Source: Ignavibacteriota bacterium (GTDB taxonomy: Bacteria; Bacteroidota; Ignavibacteria; Ignavibacteriales; Melioribacteraceae). Taken from it: a stretch of 64,000 bases of DNA. Where the stretch lies: positions 124,001 to 188,000 of the forward strand of contig JADJOX010000001.1 of assembly GCA_016713565.1 (NCBI GenBank), written 5' to 3'. The notes below the pieces were generated by a model. The model ran no database searches. It saw only the letters and a program-made list of their open reading frames with translations, and was not told where the DNA came from. Every line of letters starts with the position of its first letter. The first letter of the stretch is position 1. Below are positions 17,822-28,338 of the stretch, in pieces. The translations under genes and the position numbers were made by a program.

Positions 17822-19840
17822 ATGTATAAACCTAAAATAACAAAAACTCAAAGTTATTTATTATTGCTTATCTCTATAATTTTTTTGATTGGCGCCTGGT
17901 TTCGTTTCAAAGGTCTTGGTAAATGGCCGTTTGCCTTGGACGAATATTACATAATTAAATCTGTCCAAAATATTTTAATTAATGGTTTCCCTCAATTCGA
18001 TTTCGGAGGATACTATAATAGAGGGATTTTATACCAATACATGATTGCACTATTAATGTTGACCGGAATAAAAGCTGAATTTGCCTCAAGATTAATTCCA
18101 GTTATTCTTAATTTATTGGCAATACCAGCTTTATTTAAGATAACTAAAAAGATTTCTAACAGTAGTATTGCATTTGTGGCTATAGTATTTTTTACATTTT
18201 CTTTGTGGGAGATTGAGTTTTCTAGATTTGCCAGGATGTATTCTTTTTTTCAAACCATATTCATATGGTATTTATATTTCTTATTCAAGTATCTTTTTGA
18301 TAAAGATAATAGATCGCTTAAATGGATGTTTGGGTTAAGTATAATAAGTATATTTATATATGAAGCCAGCATTTTTATCGCAATGCTGAATTTTATTATC
18401 TTCATTTGGGATAGAAAAGAAAAAAATTTCAAGTTCAATTTAAATTTTTTAAAAGAATTACGTTATCAATTTATATTCTCGTTATTGATCCTAATTTTTA
18501 CGATTGGATTTACACTTTTTGACTTTAGGACATTAAATTCTACTAATTTACTTCCTCCCGAATTATTGACTTATTTTAACGAAATAAGTAAGGCATCAAA
18601 ATTTAGGAAACCGTTTATTCTGTTATATTCTTCAACTTTTTCAATTAGTGGTATCCTTTTTACAATCACGATGATAGTAATAACTTTAATTGGTTTAGTT
18701 AAAATTTATAAAACTGAAAATACTAACTTGCTTACAAAAATTTCATTAGCTACAATTATAATATTATCCATACACAATCTTTATTCTATAATGTTTGTTT
18801 TGAGTTTAATTTTTCTACTTTTAGATTGGATTAAAATCAACGAATCAAGTAAGAAGTATTTAAAAATTTTTGGTGCATTAATTTTAGTTGAATTTATAGT
18901 GCAAAATTTATTTGCTATAGTCAACCCATCATGGAAATTATTAGTTCACTATAAGGTTGGTGCGGGTTTAATTAACAGTCTGAAAATATTGTGGAAGGAA
19001 TTCCTGAATTATCCCAATTTTTATGAACTATTTACATTATTTAGAATTATATATTTTAAATATACGATAGGTTCGATATTAATACTTTCAATTGGCACAA
19101 CAATATTGATTTTTAAAAAAGGTAACAAATATTTTCCACCTAAATTATTTTTTGCTCTTTTTTTTGTTTTGCTTTTAGTTGTAACTTTTATAAATACAAA
19201 ATTCTTTGAGACTAGGTATTTCTTCTTTTTATTTCCAATGTTTATTATTTGTGTCCTTTTTTCACTAAATGAAATATTGAACCAGCTCTTAAGAAATGAA
19301 AACATCAGAAAAATAACTTTTGTTTTTTTGAGTTTAGCATTCTTTTTTATTTCCGGGGATTTTAATGCAAATCATCTCTTAAATATTGATACTGCAAAAA
19401 TAAATTTTAGAACAGAAATGAATAAAAATTTACGAAATCATTTCTACCCCAGATGGGATTCAAGAGCAGTCTCAGATATTATAAATAAAATATCTCAAAA
19501 AAATGATATAATTATAAGCAATGAACAAATATCAAGCTATTATTTGAAGAGATTAGATTATTTATATAGATATTATACAAGTGACGATTTTGTACTTGAA
19601 TCAGTGAATAGTGGCAAAAACGAAAGATGGACAAACGCTAAATTAATTTATCAGTATGATGATTTAGTGAAAATTCTATCAGATAGCGATAATCCGAAAT
19701 GGTTAATAATTAATAAAACTTGGGGAATAAAATTATTAGAAAAACAAGGGTTATTTAAATTAGTTGATAAATATACTTTCTATAAAGATCAAGATAGTAC
19801 AACATTTTTATATAAAATACCGAAAAACGTGAATTTTTAA
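17822..19840 (+). CDS. GT39/ArnT-like membrane glycosyltransferase
   Basis: This 672-residue polytopic protein starts with a helix and then RFKGLGKWPFALDEYYIIKS, whose 'DE' acidic pair in the first extracytoplasmic loop is the hallmark of GT-C (PMT/ArnT/GT39) enzymes. About eleven further helices follow and a soluble C-terminal part lies at about 540-672. Such enzymes use a polyprenyl-phosphate sugar on the periplasmic side to decorate protein or glycan. The GtrB-like enzymes at 2541-4455 could supply that donor. The gene is intact and lies 8 bases upstream of the GT2 gene. Confidence 0.8.
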   Translation: MYKPKITKTQSYLLLLISIIFLIGAWFRFKGLGKWPFALDEYYIIKSVQNILINGFPQFDFGGYYNRGILYQYMIALLMLTGIKAEFASRLIPVILNLLAIPALFKITKKISNSSIAFVAIVFFTFSLWEIEFSRFARMYSFFQTIFIWYLYFLFKYLFDKDNRSLKWMFGLSIISIFIYEASIFIAMLNFIIFIWDRKEKNFKFNLNFLKELRYQFIFSLLILIFTIGFTLFDFRTLNSTNLLPPELLTYFNEISKASKFRKPFILLYSSTFSISGILFTITMIVITLIGLVKIYKTENTNLLTKISLATIIILSIHNLYSIMFVLSLIFLLLDWIKINESSKKYLKIFGALILVEFIVQNLFAIVNPSWKLLVHYKVGAGLINSLKILWKEFLNYPNFYELFTLFRIIYFKYTIGSILILSIGTTILIFKKGNKYFPPKLFFALFFVLLLVVTFINTKFFETRYFFFLFPMFIICVLFSLNEILNQLLRNENIRKITFVFLSLAFFFISGDFNANHLLNIDTAKINFRTEMNKNLRNHFYPRWDSRAVSDIINKISQKNDIIISNEQISSYYLKRLDYLYRYYTSDDFVLESVNSGKNERWTNAKLIYQYDDLVKILSDSDNPKWLIINKTWGIKLLEKQGLFKLVDKYTFYKDQDSTTFLYKIPKNVNF

Positions 19841-19848
19841 TAATTGAT

Positions 19849-20784
19849 ATGTCAAATAATGAAATTATATCGGTTGTTATACCTGTTTATAATAGAGAAA
19901 AGCTAATTGGTAAAACAATAAAAAGTATTTTAGAACAAACTTACAATAATTTTGAAATATTAATTATTGATGATAACTCTACTGACGGTACTAAAGAAGC
20001 AATAACAAAAATAAATGATTCTAGAATTAGATACTTTAAACAAGAATATAACCAAGGTCCATCGGCAGCTCGCAATAGAGGTATTAATGTATCCAAAGGC
20101 AATTATATAGCATCTTTGGATTCTGATGATTTATGGGATACTAATAAACTAAGCGACCAATTTAAAATATTTGATCAATATAAAGATGAATACGATGTTG
20201 TTTTTTCCGGCTTTAGAATTTTAGATTTGAAAACCGGATTAAAAATAAAAGAAAGTATAATTAGTGAAAGTATATGCGATAATTTTAAAAACGGAAAATA
20301 TTTTTTAACTCCTTCGCCTTGTACATTATTAATAAGAAAACGCGCATTATTAGATGTTGGCGGATTTGATGAGCGATTGAAGGCTAATGAAGATACTGAA
20401 TTAGCTATTAAATTGTGCAAAAAGGGATATAAGTTTTACAATCAAAAATATTCATTAGTAACCGTTTTCAGAAACCATGATTCTTTGATGTCAAATAAAA
20501 AAAATTATATTGATGCTAGAAAAATTATTATTGAGAAGCATCAGGAATATTTAAGTAAAACTATTAATTTCAATTTATGTAAACAAGTCGCGAATTATGT
20601 TATACTAAACAATGAATTAGATTTGGCAAAGGTATATTTATTAAAAGCAATTAAAATAAACCCAGTAAGTATTTCGACGATTGTTTTATATATCATTTTA
20701 ATTATTAGTCCAAATCTGATACGTTTTCTTTATTCTACAAAATATAAAGAAATTCCCAATACTAGCGGAATAAATATAACATAG
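19849..20784 (+). CDS. Family 2 glycosyltransferase
   Basis: This 311-residue protein has a GT-A fold: ISVVIPVYNREKLIGKTI (6-23), ILIIDDNSTDGT, QGPSAARNRGI and the DXD site ASLDSDDLWD (about 87-96). FDERLKANEDTELAIKLCKKG is the base/acceptor-binding region typical of the family. It is a cytoplasmic or membrane-associated enzyme adding one sugar to the lipid-linked repeat unit. A hydrophobic segment near the C-terminus (about 277-295) may anchor it. The donor and acceptor cannot be read from sequence. Confidence 0.87.
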   Translation: MSNNEIISVVIPVYNREKLIGKTIKSILEQTYNNFEILIIDDNSTDGTKEAITKINDSRIRYFKQEYNQGPSAARNRGINVSKGNYIASLDSDDLWDTNKLSDQFKIFDQYKDEYDVVFSGFRILDLKTGLKIKESIISESICDNFKNGKYFLTPSPCTLLIRKRALLDVGGFDERLKANEDTELAIKLCKKGYKFYNQKYSLVTVFRNHDSLMSNKKNYIDARKIIIEKHQEYLSKTINFNLCKQVANYVILNNELDLAKVYLLKAIKINPVSISTIVLYIILIISPNLIRFLYSTKYKEIPNTSGINIT

Positions 20785-20891
20785 TCGTTCTTTAATTTAT
20801 TTGTAAAACCTATATAAATATTTTTTGGTTTATATATTATTGAAAAATATGTTACATACTTTAACAAAAAAATAATTGTTATAGCTATAAA

Positions 20892-21806
20892 ATGTACACA
20901 AACCAGCAAATATTAGTTTCGGTTGTTATTCCTACTTTTAATAGAGCACATTTATTAAGTCGCTGTATTACTAGTATAATAAATCAATCGTATAAAAATT
21001 TAGAAATAATTATTATTGACGATTTTTCGACTGATAATACAATAGAAATTATTAAAAACTTTGAAAAAAATGACCATAGGATTAAGTATTTAAAAAGCAC
21101 GACAAAAGGTGGAAATAATGCCAGGAATACAGGAATTTTTGCTGCCAAAGGTGAATATATAGCATTGATGGACGATGATGATAAATCTTTAAATAATAGA
21201 ATTGAATCACAAATAAATGTTGTTATAAATTCAAACTTCAAATATGATTTTATTGTTTCAGGTTATGAAATTAGAGATGAGAAGGAACATTTAATATCAA
21301 CAATAAATTACTTGAAGCCATTGCAATCAATTGGTTTCCCATCTAGGTGGCTTGTGAAATCGGATAAACTCAAATCTGTCGGGGGTTTTGATCCACAACA
21401 GCCTGCAATACAAGAAATTGAACTCTTTTGGAGATTAAGAGAAATCTGTTCCATATATTTTGATCCGACCATTGTATTAGAGTTAATAGATTCACCAATA
21501 TCTGTTAGTAAAAATTCTGATAATATGATTAAAGGGATAAAACGATTATTAGAATTATATGGCAATAAAATGAATAAGATCGAATATAACAGTTGGATTA
21601 AAACCATGGGAAACAATGGCATAAAAAAAAATGATAAAGAATTAATAAAATATTCACTTAAAAATATAAATCTAAAAAGTTTATTTATATTTGATTTATT
21701 TTTACTAATAGGATGGATTACAAAACTAAAGATATTTATTCGATTAAATAATTTTTTTACAAACTTATATTATAAGAATAACCAACTAAGCACATATAAA
21801 AAATAA
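20892..21806 (+). CDS. Family 2 glycosyltransferase
   Basis: This 304-residue protein has VSVVIPTFNRAHLLSRCI (9-26), IIIIDDFSTDNT, KGGNNARNTGI and the metal site ALMDDDDKS (about 92-100). PAIQEIELFWRLREI is the acceptor-side motif. The 107-base gap before it is the largest between intact genes in this part of the cluster and holds no gene. The stop codon overlaps the start of the next gene by one base (TAATG), indicating translational coupling. It should add one residue of the exopolysaccharide repeat. Confidence 0.87.
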   Translation: MYTNQQILVSVVIPTFNRAHLLSRCITSIINQSYKNLEIIIIDDFSTDNTIEIIKNFEKNDHRIKYLKSTTKGGNNARNTGIFAAKGEYIALMDDDDKSLNNRIESQINVVINSNFKYDFIVSGYEIRDEKEHLISTINYLKPLQSIGFPSRWLVKSDKLKSVGGFDPQQPAIQEIELFWRLREICSIYFDPTIVLELIDSPISVSKNSDNMIKGIKRLLELYGNKMNKIEYNSWIKTMGNNGIKKNDKELIKYSLKNINLKSLFIFDLFLLIGWITKLKIFIRLNNFFTNLYYKNNQLSTYKK

Positions 21807-22864
21807 TGTTAGGCTTAATAACTATTTCTCCCGGCAGTAATTCATATATGGTTTCATTATTGGAAGCATATAAAAACCACAACGTAGATATTATATGTGA
21901 TAAACATAATTTCTTTTATTCAAATATTATTCCTGATTTTGTACATATACATTGGCCAGAAATGTTGTACAATTGGTTTCCATTCATGGAAAAAAGCACA
22001 AATGATAAACTAAAAATTATTTCAGATAGGCTAAATTGGTATAAAAATAATAATGCCAAAATTATTTTTACTGTTCATAATATTGAGCCTCATGAATCAT
22101 TGAATAAAAATTTTGATAATCAGCTATATAATTTGATAATTTTTAATTCAGATATTCTTGTTCACCATTGTAATGAATCGATAGAGGTGATGAAAAAAAA
22201 TTATCCTGTAGTATCTGAAAAGAAGCATATTGTTGCCAATCATGGAGATTATCTGTTTGATTACATTAAAATAGATAAAAAAAAAGCGCGAGAATTATTA
22301 GGAATTGGCCCAGATAAATTTGTAATCTTAAATTTTGGACAGCAGCGAAAAAATAAAGGATTAACTTTTACCGAAAAAGTATTTAAAGAACTACCTATCA
22401 ATTCAAAATTTTTATTAACCGCCGGAATTTATAGTTTTGCCGGATTATCAAACGTAAAGAAATATCAGACATTACTTATAAATTCAATTAAGAATAAGGT
22501 TATTTTTAAAAGAAAAAAATTTGTTTTGAGACCTATTAAGCAAAATGAAATTCCAAATTTTTTTTCTGCTTGCGACTTAGTCTTTTTAGGACACCAAAGC
22601 GGATTGAATTCTGGTATTATTTCAATGGCTGCAACTTATTCCAAACCTGTAATATTCCCAAATATTGGCTGTTTTGCTTCGCAAGCTGAAAATTGGGTAA
22701 GTGAAAAATATAGGGTTGCAGATATTAATGATGCAGTGGCCAATACTATGGTAATGTATTCCAAACTATTATCTCATAACGAAATTTTCGATAATTCTAA
22801 ATGGCTTAGCTCGAATAATTGGATGACGCATGTTGAGAAAATACTTAGCTGTTTACGTACCTAA
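21806..22864 (+). CDS. GT4-like glycosyltransferase (GT-B fold)
   Basis: This 352-residue protein has a GT-B type architecture. The N-terminal half has FVHIHWPEMLYNW and IIFTVHNIEPHE, and the C-terminal nucleotide-binding half has ILNFGQQRKNKGL and NFFSACDLVFLGHQSGLNSGIISMAA. That second stretch aligns in position with the E-x7-E region of GT4 enzymes, but the classical glutamates are replaced. It belongs to the branch of polysaccharide-cluster glycosyltransferases with HIHWPE-type starts. The start overlaps the preceding stop. Confidence 0.78.
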   Translation: MLGLITISPGSNSYMVSLLEAYKNHNVDIICDKHNFFYSNIIPDFVHIHWPEMLYNWFPFMEKSTNDKLKIISDRLNWYKNNNAKIIFTVHNIEPHESLNKNFDNQLYNLIIFNSDILVHHCNESIEVMKKNYPVVSEKKHIVANHGDYLFDYIKIDKKKARELLGIGPDKFVILNFGQQRKNKGLTFTEKVFKELPINSKFLLTAGIYSFAGLSNVKKYQTLLINSIKNKVIFKRKKFVLRPIKQNEIPNFFSACDLVFLGHQSGLNSGIISMAATYSKPVIFPNIGCFASQAENWVSEKYRVADINDAVANTMVMYSKLLSHNEIFDNSKWLSSNNWMTHVEKILSCLRT

Positions 22865-22883
22865 CGAAATTCAAAATTAAAGC

Positions 22884-24714
22884 ATGTTTTTAAAAAATAT
22901 TTTTTATTAGATAATTATTTCGCAAGACTTAGAAAAATCAAAAGAAAATTTTGATTAATAATCTTGAGAAATTCAAGGCTAAAGAAACTAAATTAACTAG
23001 AATTTGGAATCTCACATCAAGTAATAATAGGGATCTAAAATTTTTGGGTTTAACTGAATATTCAATTTTTGGCAAGAAAATTAATTTGGAAGAGAATATA
23101 AATTGGCATCAAGATAATTTTTCAAATTTTACTTATCCAATTAAAAGATTTGATAAAATAAATCCGGTACAATGGTTTGATAAAGGAATAGAACTAGTTT
23201 ATCCTTGGGAACAATCAAGGTTTTATTTTGGAGTTAATCTGGCTCAAAAATATTTAATTACGAGAAATGAATTTTATTACAATATTATTGTTAAACAAAT
23301 AGAAGATTGGATAGATAAAAATCCATTTTTACAAGGGGTAAATTGGCTTTCCACTATGGATGTTGCTATTAGAGCCGTTAATTGGATAGTTGCCTTAAAT
23401 TTGATAAATAATTTTGATAAAAATAAATATTCAAAAATTTCCAAGTCGCTAATAGAACATGCCGAATATATTAATTCTTTCCCGTTAATTGAAAAAAATG
23501 GCTTAACAACAAATCATACTACTGCTGCTTATACCGGACTACTTTTTATCAGTTTGACTTTCTTAAAAAATACAGTTGATGCAGAAAAATGGATAGAAAA
23601 TTCAATAAATGGACTTGAAAAATGTATTGAAACTCAAATATATGATGATGGGGTAGATTTTGAAGGTTCAATTCCTTATCATCGTCTAGTTTTAGAATTA
23701 TTTTCTTATTCAACAATAGTTGCGCATTCAAATGGAATAAAATTTTCCGATCAATATTATTGTAAGCTATTTAATATGTTTGAATTTGTCTCAGCCTATT
23801 TAAATATTAATGGTTTTGCGCCACAGATTGGTGATAACGATAGTGGAAGATTATTGATTTTTAATTCTGAGAATAATGATCCTTACGAAAATGAAGATGA
23901 CCACGCATATTTATTAAATTTGGGCGAACATATTTTTGATCATCAATTTAGTTCTGTTAGTAATAAACGAGATAAAATTATTTATAATTACCTCCCCAAA
24001 ATCGAAAAAATAAATTTATTTGAAAAAAAAATTGTTCCACGAAAAATAGGGAGTTCCTTCAGTTTTGAAAAAGGAGGATTTTATTTTTTAAAGAACAAGC
24101 ATTTCGATTTATGCGTATCTCTTATTCCAATTGGACAAAATGGTAAAGGGGGGCATAATCATCTTGATGTTGGTAGTTTTACGCTTTCTATTGATGGAAT
24201 GCAAATAATTGTAGACCCCGGTTCTTTTTGTTATTCACAAGACAAAATTGAAAGAAATAAATTCCGCAGTTATTATTATCATAATACCCTATATAATGAA
24301 TTAGATGAAAAATTGGATTTGAGTGAAAACGGATTTTGGAATTTAAAGAAGTACTATAAATATGAAGTAATAAATTTCGAGAATAATATAATAGAATTTA
24401 AAATAAATTTTATAAATGATATAAATCCAAGATTTAGAAAATTTGAGCTTTCCGATAATATTTTAAAAATAAATGATACATATAATGGTAAGTTCTTTTC
24501 AAGAATTAATTTAGCATCACACATTAAAAACATAGAAATATTGAAAAATTCTTCTATTTATTTGGATACAAACAATATTTCTTTTTCTATATCAAATAGT
24601 AACAAAATAAAATTAGAAGAATATCAGTACTCTCCACATTACGGAAAGAAAGAAAAAGCCAAAAATTTATTAATTGAAGCAAAAAATAATTTAGTAACAG
24701 AAATAAAATTATAA
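22884..24714 (+). CDS. Heparinase II/III-like polysaccharide lyase; N-terminal frames broken
   Basis: The open frame from TTG 22951 gives 587 residues. Adding one T to the T6 run at 22900-22905 and one T to the T4 run near 22946-22950 extends the protein back to an ATG at 22884, giving the basic start (NYFARLRKIKRKF) usual in cluster-encoded members, so I place the start there. The alpha/alpha toroid region includes NWLSTMDVAIRAVNW and NGLTTNHTTAAYTG, followed by YDDGVDFEGSIPYHRLVLEL. The C-terminal beta-sandwich has GGHNHLDVGSFTLSIDGMQI and VDPGSFCYS, the conserved His/Asp motif. Such lyases are common in exopolysaccharide clusters, where they may trim or remodel uronic-acid-containing polymer. 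This agrees with a UDP-glucuronate epimerase in the same cluster. There is no signal peptide, so its cellular location is uncertain. Confidence 0.8.
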
Positions 24715-24716
24715 AT

Positions 24717-26075
24717 ATGATTACAACTCTTTTGGTGCCGATAGGTGCTGTAGTTTTTTTAAGTTTAAATAGATTTTATCAATTTACAGTTTTATCATTA
24801 GCTGCTTTATTGCCATTCAGTTTCGGAAATTTTAGATCAATTCCTAATTTCCAATTTATTGAATGGATGCCAATATTAGTGTTTTTACTTTTAATCAATG
24901 AATTTATAATAATAAATAAAGCTAGATCAAAAGAAAAAAGATTAAATTTCAATGGACTTCAAATTTTTATTTTTTCAATTCTCATTTTAATAATTTGGGC
25001 TGCAATTAGCTATTTCCAAAATGAAGTTTTCACAACGTACTATACTAATATGGCAAATACTGGAAAAACAAGGATATATTTCACTATTATTAATAATATA
25101 ATTTTATACTTTTCCGTTAGTATTTTTATTGTTCAATACTTTGAACAAATTGATTTTCAAAAATTCTTTAAAACACTTCTATATATTGCATTATTTTTAG
25201 GTTTCTTGAGAATAATTGCACATTTTCTCGATTTTAATATTCCTTTTTTATCTGGTGCATTTGATTATGGCGGCGAATATGGAAAATACAGGAAAATCCA
25301 ATATGGTGGAACCGCATATAGACTTGGCGGATTATCGGAAGTAGTAATTATAGGAATTCCTTCTCTTTTTGCGATTTATGTCTCAGATAAAAAAATTAAC
25401 TACTTTGCGCTATTATCATTGCTTTTTTTTCTTTTTTTAAGTGGTGGAAGAACAGTATTAATAGGGACATTTGTTTCTATATTTATTGTCTCATTTTTCT
25501 TTTTTCCGCGAAATTTTATTTATTTAATTGGAGTTGGTGCACTTTTTGTAATCGCTGCTGCAATATTTTTACCTGAAAGTGTTCTTCAAGGTCAAACAGG
25601 CAGACTGACAACTCTTGATGCCGGAAATTTTATGGGTCAAGACGCTTTTAGAGGTTTAGCTTGGAAATTTTACATAGAAACATTTTTGGAAAATCCAATT
25701 TTTGGAAAAGGTATAAATGTTTATTCGGGATTCATTTTTTCTTCTGTTAGAAATGCCGAAGAATTTGCAAGAGATTTATTATTTGCAGGAGGTCATGGTT
25801 CTTATTTCAGTTTGCTAGCTATTTTTGGAATAGGGGGAATTACGTATTTTATTTTGTTTGAATTTGGCGCAATAATATTATCATTTTCAAAAATCAAATA
25901 CTTTTTCGATACTAACCAAACATTGACATCAATTTCTGTATTTGCATTTATGATGTTGATCATTAAATCAGTTGATTTTATTACTGCAGTGAACGGTATA
26001 AATGTACCAATATTATTTTATTTAGCCGGAGTAATATCATCTGTAAAAATATATCAAAATAAATTTGGTTTATAA
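24717..26075 (+). CDS. wzy: Wzy-type O-antigen/exopolysaccharide polymerase
   Basis: This 452-residue protein has about eleven membrane helices. A long periplasmic loop in the second half contains GRLTTLDAGNFMGQDAFRGLAWKFY and NPIFGKGINVYSG, a pattern typical of the Wzy_C/O-antigen-ligase family. It starts 2 bases after the heparinase-like gene and its stop overlaps the next start (TAATG). With Wzx and Wzc in the same unit, polymerisation of flipped repeat units is the most likely role. A ligase (WaaL-like) function cannot be excluded by sequence alone. Confidence 0.8.
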   Translation: MITTLLVPIGAVVFLSLNRFYQFTVLSLAALLPFSFGNFRSIPNFQFIEWMPILVFLLLINEFIIINKARSKEKRLNFNGLQIFIFSILILIIWAAISYFQNEVFTTYYTNMANTGKTRIYFTIINNIILYFSVSIFIVQYFEQIDFQKFFKTLLYIALFLGFLRIIAHFLDFNIPFLSGAFDYGGEYGKYRKIQYGGTAYRLGGLSEVVIIGIPSLFAIYVSDKKINYFALLSLLFFLFLSGGRTVLIGTFVSIFIVSFFFFPRNFIYLIGVGALFVIAAAIFLPESVLQGQTGRLTTLDAGNFMGQDAFRGLAWKFYIETFLENPIFGKGINVYSGFIFSSVRNAEEFARDLLFAGGHGSYFSLLAIFGIGGITYFILFEFGAIILSFSKIKYFFDTNQTLTSISVFAFMMLIIKSVDFITAVNGINVPILFYLAGVISSVKIYQNKFGL

Positions 26076-27225
26076 TGAATATAATTTTTTTTGGCGGGCA
26101 TAAGTGGTTTGAAGGAGCTTGGTTTAGAAAGCAACAATTTGCTTTACGACTAAGTCAAAATGGCCATAAGATTTTTTATATTGAATCAAGCGTATCTATG
26201 ATTAGAAAGAAAAACATGATTCAAATGATTATTTTAAAACAAAAATTAAAGAAGTAAACAATAATTTATTTATAATAACTCCTTCAGCTTTATTTCCTTT
26301 TCCCCAAAATTTTTTTTTAAGAAAATATTACAACAAAAAACTTTTTAACGATATAAAAAGATTTTTAGATAAAAAGGGTATAAACGAATTTATTATTTGG
26401 TTCAATGAAATTCAATTTAGTTCGTATCTTGAAAAAATAAATTGTTATAAAATTTTTGATCTTGCTGATGATAGACCGTATTATTCAATTTTAGCAGGTA
26501 ATGTTAAAGAATATAAAACTTTGTTGAAATATTTAAAACTGGCATATTCAAACAGTAATATTTCAATAGTATCAGCACTGAAAATAAAAGAAAAATATCA
26601 AAATTTGTGCAGCTCGGAAATAATTGTAATACCGAATGGACATAATATTAAAATAAATAAATCTAATAACTTTGAAATTCCATCCGAAATCTTACAATTA
26701 AACGGGCCGATAATAGGATTTATAGGAACATTATTTAGATTTATAGATGAGCAATTACTGGAATTTATCATTTCAAAGAGACCAAACTATAATTTTGTAT
26801 TTGTCGGACATACAGAAAGCAATTTTCCAATTGATTCGATAAAAAGGTATAATAATGTTCACTTGCTTGGACCAAAAGAAAAATCGGAAATTCCAAAATA
26901 TATCAATTCATTTGATCTTTGTCTGAACCCATTTAAAGTACATGAAGTAAATGATTCTGTAAGTCCAGTAAAAGTTTTTGAATATTTAGCAATGAAAAAA
27001 TTGATAATATCGACAAACATGTATTCTCTTAGAAAAGAAAAAGTTGCTGACTATATTATTTTCGCCGATAATTATGAGCAATATCTAAATGAAATAGATA
27101 AAACACTAACGTTGACTAGCAAAATAAATAATGTACCGGATTCAATTTTGGAAAATTACAGTTGGGATAATTTATTTGCTGCTTTGGTCTCAAAAATTAA
27201 TTCACGAAATGAGATCAAACTTTAA
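26075..27225 (+). pseudogene. GT4-like glycosyltransferase split by one frameshift
   Basis: The first frame (26075-26257) starts IIFFGGHKWFEGAWFRKQQFALRL and breaks after MIRKK. Adding one A to the run at 26210-26214 lets it continue (KKHDSNDYFKTKIKEV) through the gap to the second frame ending at 27225, giving about 384 residues. The C-terminal half has IIGFIGTLFRFIDEQLL, HLLGPKEKSEIPKYINSFDLCLNPF and SPVKVFEYLAMKK, the GT-B nucleotide-binding region with E-x7-type context. Everything between the two frames is clean coding sequence, which argues against long decay. The start overlaps the wzy stop codon. It would add one sugar to the repeat unit if functional. Confidence 0.78.
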
Positions 27226-27228
27226 TCC

Positions 27229-28326
27229 ATGATGAATATTATTCAACTTAGAGATACATTATTTCGAGGAGGTATAGAAGTACTATTACTTGATGTCTGC
27301 AAAAACGGGAAAACAAAAGGTTTGAACTTTTTTGTGGTTACATTTAATGAAGGTGATTTGGTTAATGATTTTATTGAAAATGGTATTGAAGTAATAAAGA
27401 TTAAACGCAATAAACCGATTGATTTAAAAGTAATTAAAGAACTAAGGAAAATAATAATTGAGAAAAATATAAACGTTATTCACTCTCATCAAGCATTAGA
27501 AGGACTATATGCATATCTGGCAACGCGTGGATTGAATGTTAAAAATATAATTAGTCATCACGGTTCGGTTTATCCCATTAAAGATAAACTTGTTATGAAA
27601 TTTCTCATAAAAAATGTTTTTGCAAATATTGCCGTAAGTAATAGTTATCTAAAAAGATTAAAAGAAGAAGAAAGTTTTAATACAAAAAATAATTTTCATG
27701 TAGTATACAATGGAATTGACGGTAGCAAATTAGAAAAAGCGGATGGAAATTTAAAAAATGAATTGATCCTTCCTAAAAATTCTTTACTGTTAGGAATGAT
27801 TGGGAATTTTAATAATTCCGGAAGGGATCAGTTTACCATTTGTAAAGTATTACCTAAAATATATGAAAAATACAATAATGTAAATTTTGTGTTTGTTGGC
27901 GGATGGAATAACGGACCCGCAAGTTCTTATAAAAAATGCTATGAGTTTTGTAAAGAAAAAGGAATACTTGATAAAACATTTTTTCTTGGAAAAAGAAGTG
28001 ATATTGGTAATATTTTAAAAAGTTTGGATATTTTCGTTTATTCATCTAACCATGACACATTTGGAATAGCTGTTGTTGAAGCAATGTTTTGTGGAATTCC
28101 AGCAGTTATAAACGATATCCCTCCAATGTTAGAAATTTCGAAAAATGGAGAATTTGCAAAAATTTTTAAATCAAAAGACGAAGATGATTTATATAATAAT
28201 TTGTCGCAAATATTAGATTCTGAAGAATTAAGGCAGAATTTGTCATTTGATTCAAAAGAATGGGCAAAAAGTAATTTTTCTATTGATTTACATATAAATA
28301 ATCTGGCTAAAATATACCGAAGCTGA
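27229..28326 (+). CDS. Family 4 glycosyltransferase
   Basis: This 365-residue GT-B protein has RGGIEVLLLDVCKNG near the start (acceptor domain), VIHSHQALEGLYAYLATRG in the middle, then LLGMIGNFNNSGRDQFTICK and the GT4 signature SSNHDTFGIAVVEAMFCGIPAVI (about 275-297) with the two glutamate/aspartate positions of the E-x7-E motif largely kept. The gene is intact and lies 3 bases after the previous one. It probably transfers one hexose-type sugar from a nucleotide donor at the cytoplasmic membrane. Confidence 0.87.
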   Translation: MMNIIQLRDTLFRGGIEVLLLDVCKNGKTKGLNFFVVTFNEGDLVNDFIENGIEVIKIKRNKPIDLKVIKELRKIIIEKNINVIHSHQALEGLYAYLATRGLNVKNIISHHGSVYPIKDKLVMKFLIKNVFANIAVSNSYLKRLKEEESFNTKNNFHVVYNGIDGSKLEKADGNLKNELILPKNSLLLGMIGNFNNSGRDQFTICKVLPKIYEKYNNVNFVFVGGWNNGPASSYKKCYEFCKEKGILDKTFFLGKRSDIGNILKSLDIFVYSSNHDTFGIAVVEAMFCGIPAVINDIPPMLEISKNGEFAKIFKSKDEDDLYNNLSQILDSEELRQNLSFDSKEWAKSNFSIDLHINNLAKIYRS

Positions 28327-28338
28327 AGTTAAAACAAA

